Source of the DNA: Microbulbifer agarilyticus
GTDB taxonomy: Bacteria; Pseudomonadota; Gammaproteobacteria; Pseudomonadales; Cellvibrionaceae
Assembly (NCBI RefSeq): GCF_001999945.1
Contig: NZ_CP019650.1
Span: forward strand, 2,905,001-2,969,000
Direction: 5' to 3'
DNA: 64,000 bases
Both the position numbers and the translations under genes were made by a program. This document shows positions 63,884-64,000 of this stretch, one piece after another (the stretch's first letter is position 1; each line of letters opens with the position of its first letter). The notes under the pieces were generated by a model. It saw only the letters and a program-made list of their open reading frames with translations, was not told the origin of the DNA and did no database searches.

Positions 63884-64000
63884 AACGCCGCCAGCAGGGG
63901 CAGCTTACCTTGTGCGCTTTTTGCACGAAAATGGGAGCAGAGCGACCTGCGCAAAAGGTGCACAAGGTAAGCTGTCCCGCGGAGGGCCGCAGGCCCGGAG
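63880..64000 (-). repeat. Long attC site, cut by the window edge
   Basis: R' GTTATGT (63886–63880) and the shared stem arms run to the end of the window; the R'' end is outside. Over the visible 121 bp it closely matches the 63455 site. Confidence 0.88.

Larger units (their letters stand above)
57034..64000. mobile_element. Integron cassette array, distal part
   Basis: From about 57,034 to the right edge, minus-strand genes are interspersed with attC sites, each lying just downstream of one gene and upstream of the next; five complete sites and one cut by the edge lie right of 61,400, and a short one lies at 59,442. Each cassette runs leftward, so the integrase and attI would lie right of 64,000. 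The absence of recognisable attC sites between several genes at 57.7–59.4 kb points to decay. The radical-SAM gene borders it on the left. Confidence 0.85.

Overview
The window is chromosomal DNA of a Gammaproteobacterium. The csrA–lysC–alaS and recX–recA–pncC blocks, tesA/ybbA/ybbP, tamA–tamB, selD–mnmH and an ffs RNA of the Pseudomonas type all point that way. A marine Cellvibrionales-type bacterium (Microbulbifer-like) is my inference and rests on gene content only. No tRNA, rRNA, CRISPR array, prophage or insertion sequence is visible.

Region 1 (1 to 53,750) is GC-rich housekeeping sequence. In order it holds: csrA (cut by the left edge), lysC, alaS, a HIT protein, a Trm112-like protein and glpK; an amidohydrolase lipoprotein; recX–recA–pncC with a LexA box and overlapping promoter; a MaoC-like protein; a prolyl oligopeptidase lipoprotein; a DASS transporter; a PhoD-like phosphatase; mtfA against a MocA-like nucleotidyltransferase; tamB/tamA; a DUF3149 microprotein; acetoacetyl-CoA synthetase facing a LysR regulator; a PadR regulator and membrane partner with a double operator; dps; an M2 (ACE-like) peptidase lipoprotein; the SRP RNA; a QueD-like protein and rsmE; ald facing an Lrp regulator; an Mpo1-like protein; a macrodomain protein; putP; a lysozyme-like protein overlapping ttcA; tesA facing ybbA–ybbP; bioA; a DsbD/redoxin pair; and selD–mnmH. 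Several intergenic gaps carry short tandem repeats with 12–14 bp units. Two gaps carry a roughly 100 bp structured repeat with a long outer stem and two small hairpins.

Region 2 (about 53,750 to 64,000) is visibly AT-richer. I read it as the far, old end of a chromosomal integron cassette array. Most genes lie on the minus strand. At the right they are separated by attC recombination sites: four long sites of about 144 bp (one cut by the window edge), one of 95 bp, a classical 59 bp site and a 53 bp site. Further left comes a degenerate 141 bp site and then only a possible scrap, so the sites seem to decay with distance from the presumed integrase, which would lie beyond position 64,000. The cargo includes small membrane proteins, lipoproteins, two acetyltransferases, a TM2 protein, an ankyrin–LprI fusion and a frameshifted membrane gene. 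An orphan radical-SAM enzyme on the opposite strand sits just beyond the degenerate site. None of the cargo is an obvious antibiotic-resistance gene.
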